Assembly: GCF_029960785.1 (NCBI RefSeq)
Contig: NZ_JASBQE010000006.1
Span: 62,001 to 126,000, forward strand
Source of the DNA: Polyangium sp. 15x6
GTDB taxonomy: Bacteria; Myxococcota_A; Polyangia; Polyangiales; Polyangiaceae
Direction of reading: 5' to 3'
Length of the DNA stretch: 64,000 nucleotides
Part shown: positions 54,960 through 64,000 of the stretch, piece after piece
Layout: each line of letters begins with the position of its first letter
Numbering within the stretch: position 1 is the first letter of the stretch
The notes under the pieces: model-generated
The model's database searches: none
What the model was told of the DNA's origin: nothing
What the model saw: the letters and a program-made list of their open reading frames with translations, nothing else
Translations under genes and position numbers: made by a program

Positions 54960-57900
54960 CTAGGCCCGCGCGATCGTCAGGACGAGCGCCTCGCCGTCGA
55001 CGTTGAGCTCGCGCCGCTCGCCGGACACGGTGGAGGCGCCGATCTCGAACGAGCGGACCAGCGCTTCGCGGGCGATCTCGTCCTGGGCCGCGCGCGTGAC
55101 GCGGAGGACTCGCTCGCTGCCCTCGACGGCGAGCGCGATGCGGTCCGTGAAGCCGAGGGACAGGTCCTTCCGCAGGCCCTGCACGCGCGAGAGGATCTCG
55201 CGGGAGAGGCCCTCGTCGCGAAGCGCGTCCGTGAGCGCCGTGTGGAGCACGACGACGCCCGCCTTGCCGCCGGCCGCCGCGAAGTCCTTGCCGGCCTCGA
55301 CGACGACCTCGATTTCCTCGGGCCCGAGCGAGACCCGCTCGCCGTCGAGCTCGATCTCGATGGCGCCGCGCGTGACGAGCTCGGTGCGGAGCTCGGCGGC
55401 GTTCGCCTTGGCGAGGACCTGCTTGGCGAGCTGCACCTTCTTGCCGAGCTTCGGCCCGAGGGCGCGGAAGTTCGGTTTGAGCACGTAACGAACGGCCTCG
55501 CCCTCCTGCCCCGGCTCGAGGAAGCGGACCTCCTTGACGTTGAGCTCCTCGGCGATGAGGGCCTCGTGCTGCGCGAGCGCGCGCCGCATGGCCTGGTTCG
55601 AGACGATGACGTCGGCGCGCGCGAGGGGCTGGCGGACCTTCTGCTTGTTCAGCGTGCGGACCTGGAGGCCGAGGCTCACGAGCTCGCGGACGGCGCGCAT
55701 CTCGGCGGCGAGGCCCTCGTCGATCGCGGCGAGGTCGGGCTCGGGGTAACTCGCGAGGTGCACGCTCGCGGGCTGGGACGTGGGCCACGGGCCGCGGACG
55801 AGCGTCTGGTAGAGCTCCTCGGCGATGAATGGCGTGAACGGGGCTGTGAGGTGCGCGATGGCCACGAGCGCCTCGTACAGCGTGAAATACGCGTCGCGCT
55901 TGTCGGCGAGGGCCTCGGCCGAGACGTTCTCCGCGGGCGACCAGAAGCGCGCGCGGCTCCTCCGGACGTACCAGTTCGAGAGCGCGTCCACGAAGTCGAC
56001 GAGCCGCTGCGCCGCCTCGTACAGGCGGTAGTTGTCGAGGTGCTGCGTGACCTCGCGGGTCGTGAGGGCGAGCTCGGAGAGCAGCCAACGATCGAGCAAG
56101 CTGCGCTCGCGGGCTGGCCGGTAGCCCTCACTCTTCGCGAGATCCGCGGGCGAGACGCCCTTCGCGTCGGGGTTACCGCGGGCCGGATCGAAGCCGTCGA
56201 TGTTCGCGTAGATCGCGAAGAACGACCACACGTTCCGGATCTTGATCGCGTACTCCTTCTGCGCTGCGCGGACGTTCGTCAGCGAGTGACGCGTGTTCGT
56301 CCACGGGGGCGAGGACGCGTAGAAGAACCAGCGGAACGCGTCGGCGCCGGGCGCGGGCGTCGAAGGATCTTCGACGAAAACGCGGTTCTCCTGGGCGAGC
56401 CGCGGCACGTCCCTGGGCAAAACGCGGAGCGCGTCGCGGGCGGGGGTGAGCCCGAGGGCCTCGATGTCCGACGTGTGCATCACGATGATGCGGCGCGGGA
56501 ACATGCCCATGCCCGACGTCGGTCGGAGCGTGATCTCGAGCGCCTCGTTCGGCCGATCGGCGCGATAGAGTTTTACCTTGGTGCTGTCGCCCTGCAGATC
56601 GAGGCCCTCGTAGTCCTCACGCGCGATGCGGGCGACGCCCTTCTGCACGTCGCGCTGATCCTTCAGCGGGTCGTCCTGATCGGAGCAGACCGCGAACTCC
56701 ATGCTGACGCGGTCGAGGATCACCTCGGGCGGCGTGTAGTTCCCCTTCTGCTTGCTCTCCTTCTTGCCCTCGCGATCGCCGACGTGCCCGAGCACCACGC
56801 AGGTCTGGTACGGGTGCGGAAAGCTCCGGATGCGCGAGAGCCCCAGCGATTTCTGCGTCTCCTCGTCGAAGACGAGCGTCGAGATCATGAGCAGCGAGTA
56901 GAACCAGCCGCGGGTCTGATCGATCGCCTCGCTGATGAAGTCGGCCGGGAAGGCGCGGTCGAACTTCTCCTTCGAGCCTTCCGCGTGCGGAAATCCCCAC
57001 TGCGCGAACGGCATCGCGCCCGAGTCGAACCAGCAGTCGATGACCTCGGAGACGCGCCGGTAGGTGCCGGGCTCGCCGGGCTTCTGGTAGGTGATCTTGT
57101 CGATCCAGGGCTTGTGCACGAGCAGGTGCTCGGCCGTCTTCGGGTGCGCGCTCGCGAGCTCGCGCTCGACCTCGGCCACGTTGTTGCCAGGCCGCTCGCG
57201 CAGCGCCTTCACCGAGTCGATCGCCTCCATCGCGCCCGTCTGGTCGTTCATCCAGATCGGCAGCGGCGTGCCCCAGTAACGCTCGCGCGAGAGCGCCCAG
57301 TCGACGTTGTTCGCGAGGAAGTCGCCGAACCGGCCCGTCTTGATGTGCTCGGGCAGCCAGTTGACCGTCTGGTTGTTCTCGATCGCCTTGTTGATCAGCG
57401 CTGTCGTGCGGATGTACCAGGCCGGGCGAGCGTACTGGATGAGCGGGTCTTCCTCGGCGCGCCAGCAGAACGGGTACTCGTGGCGATAGACCTCGGCATG
57501 CACGAGCTTGCCCGCCTGCGCGAGGTCCTTCTGCAAGCCCTTGTCGGCGTCCTTCACCCAGCGGCCCGCGTACTTGCCCATCTCGTCGATGAACGTGCCG
57601 TCGGGCTTCACGGCGCAGAACGGATCCTTCGGCGTCTTGCCCGCCGCGAGGAGCTGCCGGTGGGCGCCGTAGTCGTCCTCGCCGAACGCGGGCGCGACGT
57701 GGACGATGCCCGTGCCGGCGTCGAGCGTGACGAAATCCGCCGCGATGACCGCGTGTACGGCCTCGTACGCCGATGCTTCCTTTGCGTAGAGATCGAACGG
57801 CGGCACGTACTTCTTGCCGACGAGCGCCGATCCCTTGGTGGTCGAAAGAACCGGCAGATCCTTGCCGAGCTTCTTCGCGAGCGCCTCGCGCAGGCCCGCG

Positions 57901-58715
57901 GCGACGACGAGCTTTCGATCGCCCGCGTCGACGACCACGTAGTCGAAGTCCGCGCGGACCGCGGCGTACATGTTCGAAGGCAAGGTCCACGGGGTCGTCG
58001 TCCAGACGCAGAGCGCAGTCGACGGATCGTCCACGAACGGGAACGCTACGAAGACGCTCGGATCGTCGACGGGCTTGTAGCCCTGACCGACCTCGGCGCT
58101 GGAGAGCGCGGTGCCGCCCTGCGCCCACCACCAGACAACCTTGTGCCCCTGGTAGAGCAGGCCCTTCTCGTAGAGCTTCGCCAGCGCCCACCAGACGCTC
58201 TCGACGTAGCTCCGGTGGTACGTGACGTACGCGTCGGGCAGGTCGACCCAGAAGCCGATCTTGTCCGTCAGCTTCTCCCAGGCATCCGTGTAGCGGAACA
58301 CGCTCTCGATGCAGCGCGCCACGAAGGGCTCGACGCCGTACTTCTCGATGTCCGCCTTGCCGTGGATCCGCAGCTCTTTCTCGACCTCGACCTCGACCGG
58401 CAGGCCGTGTGTGTCCCAGCCGGCTTTGCGGGGCACGTCGTAGCCGCGCATGGTCTTGTAGCGAGGGAACACGTCCTTCACGGCGCGCGTGAGGACGTGG
58501 CCGTTGTGCGGCATGCCGTTCGCCGTCGGAGGACCCTCGTAGAAAACGAACGTGCCCTTCGACGGGCCCGTGGCGCGCGTCTCGGCCGAGAGCGTCTTCT
58601 GGAAGATGCCCTCCCTCTTCCAAAACGCGAGGATCTCGGCCTCGTCCCTCGGGAAATCGAGCTCGGGCCTTACGGTCTTGAAGAGGTTTTTCCGGGAAGA
58701 TTCGCGGCCTGACAT
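54960..58715 (-). CDS. ileS: Isoleucyl-tRNA synthetase, type 2 (eukaryotic-like), with altered KMSKS loop and insertion
   Basis: 1,251 residues, about 200 longer than usual. The HIGH motif is PHNGH (69-73). The editing domain is present (TTPWTLPSNMYA). The C-terminal region has LKPNFRALGPKLGKK, a feature of the type 2, mupirocin-tolerant class. At the expected KMSKS position the protein reads KESKQ (residues 652-656, in GKKESKQKGNY). About 115 extra residues (roughly 677-788) separate this loop from PGADAFRW, where other IleRS have ~15. Both HIGH and the flanking sequences are intact. I therefore call it functional but divergent. Upstream is a small exported protein gene. Confidence 0.93.
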   Translation of the reverse strand: MSGRESSRKNLFKTVRPELDFPRDEAEILAFWKREGIFQKTLSAETRATGPSKGTFVFYEGPPTANGMPHNGHVLTRAVKDVFPRYKTMRGYDVPRKAGWDTHGLPVEVEVEKELRIHGKADIEKYGVEPFVARCIESVFRYTDAWEKLTDKIGFWVDLPDAYVTYHRSYVESVWWALAKLYEKGLLYQGHKVVWWWAQGGTALSSAEVGQGYKPVDDPSVFVAFPFVDDPSTALCVWTTTPWTLPSNMYAAVRADFDYVVVDAGDRKLVVAAGLREALAKKLGKDLPVLSTTKGSALVGKKYVPPFDLYAKEASAYEAVHAVIAADFVTLDAGTGIVHVAPAFGEDDYGAHRQLLAAGKTPKDPFCAVKPDGTFIDEMGKYAGRWVKDADKGLQKDLAQAGKLVHAEVYRHEYPFCWRAEEDPLIQYARPAWYIRTTALINKAIENNQTVNWLPEHIKTGRFGDFLANNVDWALSRERYWGTPLPIWMNDQTGAMEAIDSVKALRERPGNNVAEVERELASAHPKTAEHLLVHKPWIDKITYQKPGEPGTYRRVSEVIDCWFDSGAMPFAQWGFPHAEGSKEKFDRAFPADFISEAIDQTRGWFYSLLMISTLVFDEETQKSLGLSRIRSFPHPYQTCVVLGHVGDREGKKESKQKGNYTPPEVILDRVSMEFAVCSDQDDPLKDQRDVQKGVARIAREDYEGLDLQGDSTKVKLYRADRPNEALEITLRPTSGMGMFPRRIIVMHTSDIEALGLTPARDALRVLPRDVPRLAQENRVFVEDPSTPAPGADAFRWFFYASSPPWTNTRHSLTNVRAAQKEYAIKIRNVWSFFAIYANIDGFDPARGNPDAKGVSPADLAKSEGYRPARERSLLDRWLLSELALTTREVTQHLDNYRLYEAAQRLVDFVDALSNWYVRRSRARFWSPAENVSAEALADKRDAYFTLYEALVAIAHLTAPFTPFIAEELYQTLVRGPWPTSQPASVHLASYPEPDLAAIDEGLAAEMRAVRELVSLGLQVRTLNKQKVRQPLARADVIVSNQAMRRALAQHEALIAEELNVKEVRFLEPGQEGEAVRYVLKPNFRALGPKLGKKVQLAKQVLAKANAAELRTELVTRGAIEIELDGERVSLGPEEIEVVVEAGKDFAAAGGKAGVVVLHTALTDALRDEGLSREILSRVQGLRKDLSLGFTDRIALAVEGSERVLRVTRAAQDEIAREALVRSFEIGASTVSGERRELNVDGEALVLTIARA

Positions 58716-58787
58716 GGTCGGCTGCGCTTAGCACGTTTCGCCCCGGAAGGGCGTCGAGCACGCCCGCTTCCCACGTTTCCAGGCCGT

Positions 58788-59072
58788 TCAGGGGGGTGCG
58801 GGGAGCGGCGATCCGAGCTCGGCGAGCTCCTGCCGGGCACGCTCGGCGTGGCGGCTCGAGGGGTAACGCGTGGCGAGGAAGCGCAGCGTGGTGATGCGCG
58901 CCTCCTTGTCGCCTCGCTCGCGGAACTGCTCGGCGAGCTGATAGAGCGCGTCTTCGGGCGGCTCCTCCATGGCCTTCTCGGGATCGGGATCCCGCGCGCA
59001 TTGAAAGGGGGCGGTGGCGAAGGCGCCGAGGGCGAGGGCCGCGATCGGCGCGCGGAGGAGCGGGAGGAGCAC
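58788..59072 (-). CDS. Small exported protein with TPR-like helices
   Basis: 94 residues from ATG 59072. A hydrophobic N-terminus (APIAALALGAFATAPF) ends at a cysteine (QCARD) that could be a lipid-attachment site, although the lipobox is not canonical. The mature part is a single helical hairpin pair (YQLAEQFRERGDKEARITTL; RFLATRYPSSRHAERARQEL), similar to one TPR of YbgF/BamD-type proteins. It lies 72 nt upstream of ileS on the same strand. Function unknown; the size makes the call moderate. Confidence 0.6.
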   Translation of the reverse strand: MLLPLLRAPIAALALGAFATAPFQCARDPDPEKAMEEPPEDALYQLAEQFRERGDKEARITTLRFLATRYPSSRHAERARQELAELGSPLPAPP

Positions 59073-59501
59073 GGAGGCATCGTCGCCGGGCCGATTCCGC
59101 TGTCAACGATCCCGTGAGGCGGGTGCGGCAGGGACGATGGTAGGTGGTCAGGCCAAACGGCGAGACCACCATTGAAATTGCGACTGGTTCCGGATCGTTG
59201 CGTAACGACGCACGCAACACGCGGCATGGCGCGGCACGCGATCCGAGGAGCGGAGACCTCAGTTGAGGCCCGGGGTTGCTGCCCGCAAGCCTCACTGAAA
59301 TCAGGCGACAAACGTGATTTGGCCCGATCGTTTGTGGTCCGTCGCCGGCACAGTCCGTGTATAGGTAGGGTCTCGTGTCTGCTGCCGCCGGAGACATACA
59401 GCGATGCGGCGGACATCTTCGGGTCACTCCAGGGCGACGTCTTCCGTCGAGCCTTCCTTTGGGCGGACTCCGACACGACAATTCGAGAGGTCAATCACGC
59501 G
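59073..59501. other. Gene-free region upstream of the OmpA-TSP3 gene (429 nt)
   Basis: No convincing gene. It contains one inverted repeat, GTTGCGT (59197-59203) with ACGCAAC (59212-59218), and GAGAGG about 11 nt before ATG 59502. Its base composition is less GC-rich than the neighbouring genes, as expected for a promoter, but I cannot define -10 and -35 boxes with confidence. An in-frame open extension of the OmpA gene to 59172 has no start or codon support. Confidence 0.5.
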
Positions 59502-61601
59502 ATGCGAACTTCCAAGGGACATAGGTGGCTGCTCTGCGCGGCGGCGCTGGGGTCGATCGCGGGCATCGCCGCGCCGGCAAGTGCGGACGATCTCGCCATC
59601 AACCGGTTCTACCCCGCCCCGGCCGGTGATCGGTTCTTCGGCGCTCAGTCGCCCTACGTGGCCGGCGAGCTCACGCCGCACGCCGCGCTCATCGTCGACT
59701 ACGCGCACAACCCCCTCGTGCTGCGTCGCCAGAGCGACGACGAGTCGCTCGGCTCGGTCGTGAGCAACCAGCTCTATTTGCACCTCAACGGATCGTTTGC
59801 GCTGTTCGAGCGGCTGCTCGTCAACGTCGACGTGCCCGTCGCCCTCTACCAGAACGGCGAAAATCCGACGAACACGCTCGGCATCAGCTCGCCGAGCGGC
59901 GCCGATTTCGGCGACCTGCGCCTCGGCCTTCGCCTGCGCGTGGTCGGCGACTACGACAGCATCTTCCAGCTCGGCATCGGCGGCTACGTCTGGGTGCCGA
60001 CGGGCACCGGCTCGTTCGTGACGGACGGCAACGTGCGCGGCCTGCCGCAGGTGATCGTGGGCGGTAAACACGACCGGTTCGTGTACTCGGTCGCGGTCGG
60101 CCCGGAGATTCGCCCGGATCAGAACTACTTCAACAACGTCTTGCTCGGTACGACGTTCGTGGCGGGCGGCGGCATCGGCTTCCTGCTCGGCGAGGAGCGA
60201 AACTTCCAGATCGGCCCCGAGTTCAACATCGTCGCCTCGATGCGCGACACGACGCGGCAAAGCCTCAACGCAGAGGCGCTCGTCGGCGCGAAGTATCGCT
60301 TCGCGGAGAACTTCGAGGCGGGCATCGCCGCCGGCCCCGGCCTCGCCTCCGGCATCGGTACGCCGGACTTCCGCGTCGTCGGCTCGCTCGCGTACACGCC
60401 GAAGTGGAAGGCGAAGGACACGGACGGCGACGGCATCGTCGACAAGGAGGACGCCTGCGTCGACGTGAAGGGCGTGAAGCACTCCGACCCGGCGAAGAAC
60501 GGCTGCCCGGCGGATCGCGACAACGACACGATCCTCGACGTGCAGGACGCCTGCCCGGATCTCAAGGGCGTGGCGAACGCGGATCCGAAGAAGAACGGCT
60601 GCCCGCCCGACAGCGACGACGACGGGATCTACGACGACAAGGACGCCTGCCCGGACGTGAAGGGCGTGTCCGATCCCGATCCGGCGCGCAACGGCTGCCC
60701 GCCCGACAAGGACAAGGACGGCATCATCGACGCGCAGGACGCCTGCATCGACGTGCCCGGCGTGTCCGATCCGGATGCGAAGAAGAACGGCTGCCCGCCG
60801 GACAAGGACAACGACGGCGTGTACGACGCGCAGGACGCGTGCCCGGACATCCCCGGCATCAAGACGAACGATCCGGCGACGAACGGCTGCCCCGGCGACA
60901 CCGACGGCGACACGATCCGCGACGACAAGGACGCCTGCCCGAACGAGAAGGGCAAGCCCGATCCGGATCCGAAGCAGAACGGCTGCCCGAAGGCGGTCCG
61001 CGTCACCGAGACCGAGGTCATCATCCTGCAGCAGGTGCAGTTCGACACGGCCAAGGCGACGATCCGCAAGGTCAGCGATACGCTGCTCGACGAGGTCGCG
61101 GCCGTGCTCAACGAGCACCCGGAGCTCATCAAGGTCGAGGTCCAGGGCCACACCGACAGCCGCGGCTCGAAGCAGCTCAACACGAAGCTCTCGCAGGCGC
61201 GCGCCGACGCGGTGAAGGCCGCGCTCGCCAAGCGCGGCGTGAGCGCGGATCGCATGTCGACGATGGGCTACGGCCCGGATCGTCCCGTGGGCGACAACGC
61301 GACGGAGGAGGGCCGCCAGGCGAACCGCCGCGTGCAGTTCGTCATCCTCGAGAAGAAGATGAAGGACGGCTCGATCAAGAAGTACGAGAACGTCGCGCCG
61401 CCTCCGCCGCCGCCCGCCGCGCCGAAGGGCGCTGCCCCGGCCGCGCCGAAGGGTGCTGCCCCGGCCGCGCCGAAGGGCGCCGCTCCCGCGCCTGCGGCCC
61501 CGAAGGGTGCCGCTCCCGCGCCTGCGGCTCCGGCCCCGAAGGGTGCTGCTCCCGCGCCTGCCGCGCCGAAGAAGGCTGCACCGGCTCCCACCAAGAAGTG
61601 A
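59502..61601 (+). CDS. Exported OmpA-family protein with thrombospondin type 3 repeats
   Basis: 699 residues. The signal peptide ends near PASADD. Residues ~30-300 form an outer-membrane beta-barrel-like domain (ELTPHAALIVDYAHNPLVL...). Residues ~305-495 contain six or seven calcium-binding thrombospondin type 3 repeats (DTDGDGIVDKEDAC; DSDDDGIYDDKDAC; DKDNDGVYDAQDAC), each ending in NGCP. Residues ~500-620 are the OmpA/MotB peptidoglycan-binding domain (VQFDTAKATI, VEVQGHTDSRGSKQLN, LSQARADAVKAAL, GYGPDRP, ANRRVQFVI). The tail has PAAPKGA repeats. The role is tethering the outer membrane to the wall, with a Ca-stiffened stalk. A terminator follows immediately. Confidence 0.94.
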   Translation: MRTSKGHRWLLCAAALGSIAGIAAPASADDLAINRFYPAPAGDRFFGAQSPYVAGELTPHAALIVDYAHNPLVLRRQSDDESLGSVVSNQLYLHLNGSFALFERLLVNVDVPVALYQNGENPTNTLGISSPSGADFGDLRLGLRLRVVGDYDSIFQLGIGGYVWVPTGTGSFVTDGNVRGLPQVIVGGKHDRFVYSVAVGPEIRPDQNYFNNVLLGTTFVAGGGIGFLLGEERNFQIGPEFNIVASMRDTTRQSLNAEALVGAKYRFAENFEAGIAAGPGLASGIGTPDFRVVGSLAYTPKWKAKDTDGDGIVDKEDACVDVKGVKHSDPAKNGCPADRDNDTILDVQDACPDLKGVANADPKKNGCPPDSDDDGIYDDKDACPDVKGVSDPDPARNGCPPDKDKDGIIDAQDACIDVPGVSDPDAKKNGCPPDKDNDGVYDAQDACPDIPGIKTNDPATNGCPGDTDGDTIRDDKDACPNEKGKPDPDPKQNGCPKAVRVTETEVIILQQVQFDTAKATIRKVSDTLLDEVAAVLNEHPELIKVEVQGHTDSRGSKQLNTKLSQARADAVKAALAKRGVSADRMSTMGYGPDRPVGDNATEEGRQANRRVQFVILEKKMKDGSIKKYENVAPPPPPPAAPKGAAPAAPKGAAPAAPKGAAPAPAAPKGAAPAPAAPAPKGAAPAPAAPKKAAPAPTKK

Positions 61602-61607
61602 CGGAAG

Positions 61608-61638
61608 CGGAGCGTCCGCGAAGGCGGGCGCTCCGTTT
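61608..61638 (+). terminator. Terminator hairpin after the OmpA-TSP3 gene
   Basis: CGGAGCGTCCGC (61608-61619) pairs with GCGGGCGCTCCG (61624-61635), including one G-U, around a GAAG tetraloop, then TTTC. It starts 7 nt after the stop codon. The T tract is short. Confidence 0.7.
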
Positions 61639-61829
61639 CACCCACGGTCCGGAGGCTCGAAAGGGCCTCCGGGTCCCTAGCTTCGTCGCCTCGGCTCGCT
61701 CCCCTGAGGTCGGGCCGAGATCCGCGTGGCGTAAGGCTTCAGAGAGCCGCGCCACCTCACCAAAAGACGGTCGGTCGGGCCGTCGAGCAATCCGTTGGAA
61801 CACCAAAGGACTGCGACAAGGGATCAGAC

Positions 61830-64000
61830 ATGAGAAGACATTTGCTTTTGGCGGGCCTCGCGAGCGTGACGGCGCTCGGGATTTGCGCCCGCGACGCGGC
61901 TGCCGCGCCGAACTTGCGCGTGCAGGTGGATCAGAAGGGCGACTTCATCCTCATCGGCAACACGCTCGGGCATGACTGCGCGGGCCCCGCGCCTCTCCTG
62001 CCCGCCGGCGTGAACGTCGCCACGGGCTGCACGAACACGCCGGCCGACAACGACAGCGGCATCGACCTCCTCTGGCAGTCGCAGGAGCCGCTCCCGACGC
62101 AGGCGTCCGCGAACACCTCGATCACGGCGGCGCAGGCGCGGAGCACCGCGATCCTCACGATCCCGGCCGGCGCGACGGTCACGCACGCGTACCTCTACTG
62201 GGGCGGGACGCGCAGCTCCTCGGGCGCCGACACCACGGCCACGCTGGATCGCCCGAACGGCTTCAGCCAGAACCTGACGGCGGGCCAGGCGTACACGTCG
62301 ACGAACAACTCCTACCAGAGCGTCGTCGACATCACGTCGATCGTGCAGGCGGAAGGGTCCGGCGCATACCGCGTCTCGGGCGTCGACGTGGAGCCGACGA
62401 ACGGCATCATCGACGAGACCACGTTCGCGGCCTGGTGGATGGTCGTGCTCTACGAGCGCGCCTCGGATCCGCCGCGCAACCTGGCGATCTTCGACGGGCT
62501 CGACGCCGTGGGCAACGGCAACCCGCAGAACGTGACCCTCTCGGGCTTCAACGTGCCGCCCGCGTTCGCGAACGCGAGGCTCGGCGTCGTGGCCTTCGAG
62601 GGCGACACGTCGGTCTCGGGAGACTCGTTCTCCTTCAACAACGTGCAGCTCTCGAACGCGCTGAACCCCGCGACCAACTTCTTCAACCGCACGCGGACGA
62701 ACCTCGGGGCCGCCGTGACGGTGGCGGGTGACCTGCCCCAGCTCGACGGCACGGCCGGCAGCTACTCGGGCATGGACATGGACATCGTGGACATCACGGG
62801 CCAGCTCACCGCAGGCCAAAAGTCCGCGCCGATCTCGGCGACGAGCACCGGTGACGTCTACTGGCTCGCCGGGTTCGTGACCTCGATCCCCACGTTCAAG
62901 CCCGATTTCACGACGTCTGTGAAGTCGGCCGTCGACGTGAACGGCGGTGCGCTCCTCGTAGGGGACGTCGTCGAGTACACGATCGTCGCGACGAACACCG
63001 GCAACGACACGGCCATCAACACCGTGCTGGTGGACCCGATCCCGATGGGCGTGACGTACGTGCCGGGCTCGATCGAGGTCGTGTCGGGCCCGAACACGGG
63101 CGCGAAGACGGATGCGCTCGCCGACGATCAGGGCGAGTACAACGCCGCGACGAACGAGGTGCTCATCCGGCTCGGTACGGGCGCGAACGGCACGAACGGC
63201 GGGACGATGCTCGTCAACGACACGACGACCGTGAAGTTCCGCGTGACCGTGAACCCGGACGCGACGGGCACGATCCTGAACCAGGCGACCATCACGGCCG
63301 CGGGCCAGACCGGCGCGCCTGCCCAGGACACGCCCACCGACGGCAACGGTCCGTCGCCGGACGAGCCGCCGACGCCGATCTACATCGATCAGTGCGAGTC
63401 GGACATGAACTGCATGGCGCCCACGCCCGTCTGCAACGTGGCCGGGACGCCGAACACCTGCGTCGAGTGTGTGACGGACACGCACTGCAGCGGCGCCACG
63501 CCGACCTGTGATGCCGCGACGAACACGTGCGTCTGCGTGCCCACGGGCGCGGAGATCTGCGACGGCCTCGACAACGACTGCAACGGCACCGTCGACGACG
63601 GCTTCAACGTCGGCATGGTGTGCTCGGCCGGCGTCGGCGCCTGCCAGACCGCGGGCGTCTTCGAGTGCTTGCCGAACGGCACCTCGGCCTGCAACGCCTT
63701 CCCGGACGAGCCCGGCGTCGAGACCTGCAACAACATCGACGACAACTGCGACGGCGTCACGGACGACGGCTTCGACCTCGGCATGGCGTGCTCCGCTGGC
63801 GTCGGCGCTTGCATGGCGTCGGGCGTCATCGCCTGCGACGGGTCGGGCGCGTCCTCGTGCAACGCGGTCCCCGGCACGCCCGGGACCGAGATCTGTGGCG
63901 ACGGCATCGACAACGACTGCGACGGCCAGACCGACGTCAACTGCCAGGACTCCGACGGCGACGGCATCTCCGACGACGTGGAGACCCAGAACGGCACGGA
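61830..64000 (+). CDS. Large exported protein with DUF11 and MopE-type repeats (3' end beyond window)
   Basis: The first 723 codons are visible. It starts at ATG 61830 with AGGGA 7 nt upstream. A signal peptide (LLLAGLASVTALGICARDAAA) leads into a beta-rich region (AAWWMVVLYERASDPPRN) that recalls the DUF3344-like adhesin domain. A DUF11 immunoglobulin-like domain follows at about 62930-63320 (VVEYTIVATNTGNDTAIN, FRVTVNPDATGTI). Short Cys-rich modules come next (CVECVTDTHCSGATPTCD), then three MopE-type repeats (ICDGLDNDCNGTVDDG; TCNNIDDNCDGVTDDG; GDGIDNDCDGQTD). A thrombospondin-3 repeat (DSDGDGISDDVE) begins as the window ends. Probably a calcium-dependent surface or adhesion protein. Anchor signal not seen. 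Confidence 0.9.
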   Translation, partial: MRRHLLLAGLASVTALGICARDAAAAPNLRVQVDQKGDFILIGNTLGHDCAGPAPLLPAGVNVATGCTNTPADNDSGIDLLWQSQEPLPTQASANTSITAAQARSTAILTIPAGATVTHAYLYWGGTRSSSGADTTATLDRPNGFSQNLTAGQAYTSTNNSYQSVVDITSIVQAEGSGAYRVSGVDVEPTNGIIDETTFAAWWMVVLYERASDPPRNLAIFDGLDAVGNGNPQNVTLSGFNVPPAFANARLGVVAFEGDTSVSGDSFSFNNVQLSNALNPATNFFNRTRTNLGAAVTVAGDLPQLDGTAGSYSGMDMDIVDITGQLTAGQKSAPISATSTGDVYWLAGFVTSIPTFKPDFTTSVKSAVDVNGGALLVGDVVEYTIVATNTGNDTAINTVLVDPIPMGVTYVPGSIEVVSGPNTGAKTDALADDQGEYNAATNEVLIRLGTGANGTNGGTMLVNDTTTVKFRVTVNPDATGTILNQATITAAGQTGAPAQDTPTDGNGPSPDEPPTPIYIDQCESDMNCMAPTPVCNVAGTPNTCVECVTDTHCSGATPTCDAATNTCVCVPTGAEICDGLDNDCNGTVDDGFNVGMVCSAGVGACQTAGVFECLPNGTSACNAFPDEPGVETCNNIDDNCDGVTDDGFDLGMACSAGVGACMASGVIACDGSGASSCNAVPGTPGTEICGDGIDNDCDGQTDVNCQDSDGDGISDDVETQNGT

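Noticed and set aside
59172-59501. N-terminal extension of the OmpA-TSP3 gene to 59172
   Set aside because: The signal peptide starts at 59502 (MRTSKGHRWLL), and the extension contains no domain and unlikely codons.

Overview
The window is 64 kb of very GC-rich (about 70%), gene-dense DNA. It most resembles a myxobacterium of the Polyangiales/Sorangiineae type. The reasons are four eukaryotic-type Ser/Thr kinases (one a kinase-cyclase-like-AAA-TPR giant), many lipoproteins with glycine-rich linkers, a DUF1592/DUF1552 secreted pair, thrombospondin-3/OmpA and MopE-like surface proteins, and Sel1, TPR and HEAT proteins. Species cannot be fixed from the sequence alone. No tRNA, rRNA, CRISPR array, transposase or prophage gene was seen.

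Layout. 1-5.3 kb: the rpsO-pnp pair (minus strand) with a clear sigma70-like promoter and an inter-gene terminator hairpin, a membrane Ser/Thr kinase, ruvX and hisS. 5.3-16.5 kb: secreted proteins of unknown function, an RsbR-like PAS-STAS regulator, the giant kinase, a TPR protein, and an orphan predicted nuclease (two winged-helix repeats plus a PD-(D/E)XK core) next to a C-rich gene-free tract. 16.5-24.6 kb: a minus-strand operon of lipoprotein, Lon protease, membrane HExxH peptidase and hybrid histidine kinase, with ATGA overlaps at the last two junctions. 24.6-33 kb: hisB-hisH and hisA are split by a 6-kb insert of secreted-protein genes. 33-38.6 kb: TPR-AIM24 protein, pgsA, a lipoprotein, an EpmA/GenX-like synthetase with an extra N-terminal domain, and an AmpG-like transporter. 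38.7-41.6 kb: a secreted peptidylarginine-deiminase-type lipoprotein translationally coupled to a secreted HEAT-repeat protein. 41.9-45.3 kb: a minus-strand operon fabH-nadC-birA-queE. 45.5-54.9 kb: membrane protein, Uma2-family nuclease, Ser/Thr kinases, FKBP lipoprotein, TerB-like protein, Sel1 lipoprotein, sugar nucleotidyltransferase and a KGG-type stress protein. 55-64 kb: ileS with a degenerate KMSKS loop and a large insertion, an OmpA/TSP3 porin-like protein, and the first 724 codons of a large DUF11/MopE-type exported protein that runs off the right edge.

The most unusual structure is non-coding. Two convergent gene junctions 10 kb apart (31.57-31.87 kb and 41.61-41.94 kb) each hold two inverted copies of a ~115-nt unit made of several perfect hairpins. 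Each gene's 3' end is followed by one unit in sense orientation. Base changes among the four copies are often compensatory, so RNA or cruciform structure appears to be what is conserved. The function is unknown. Candidate roles are bidirectional termination, mRNA 3'-end protection, or a REP-like dispersed element.
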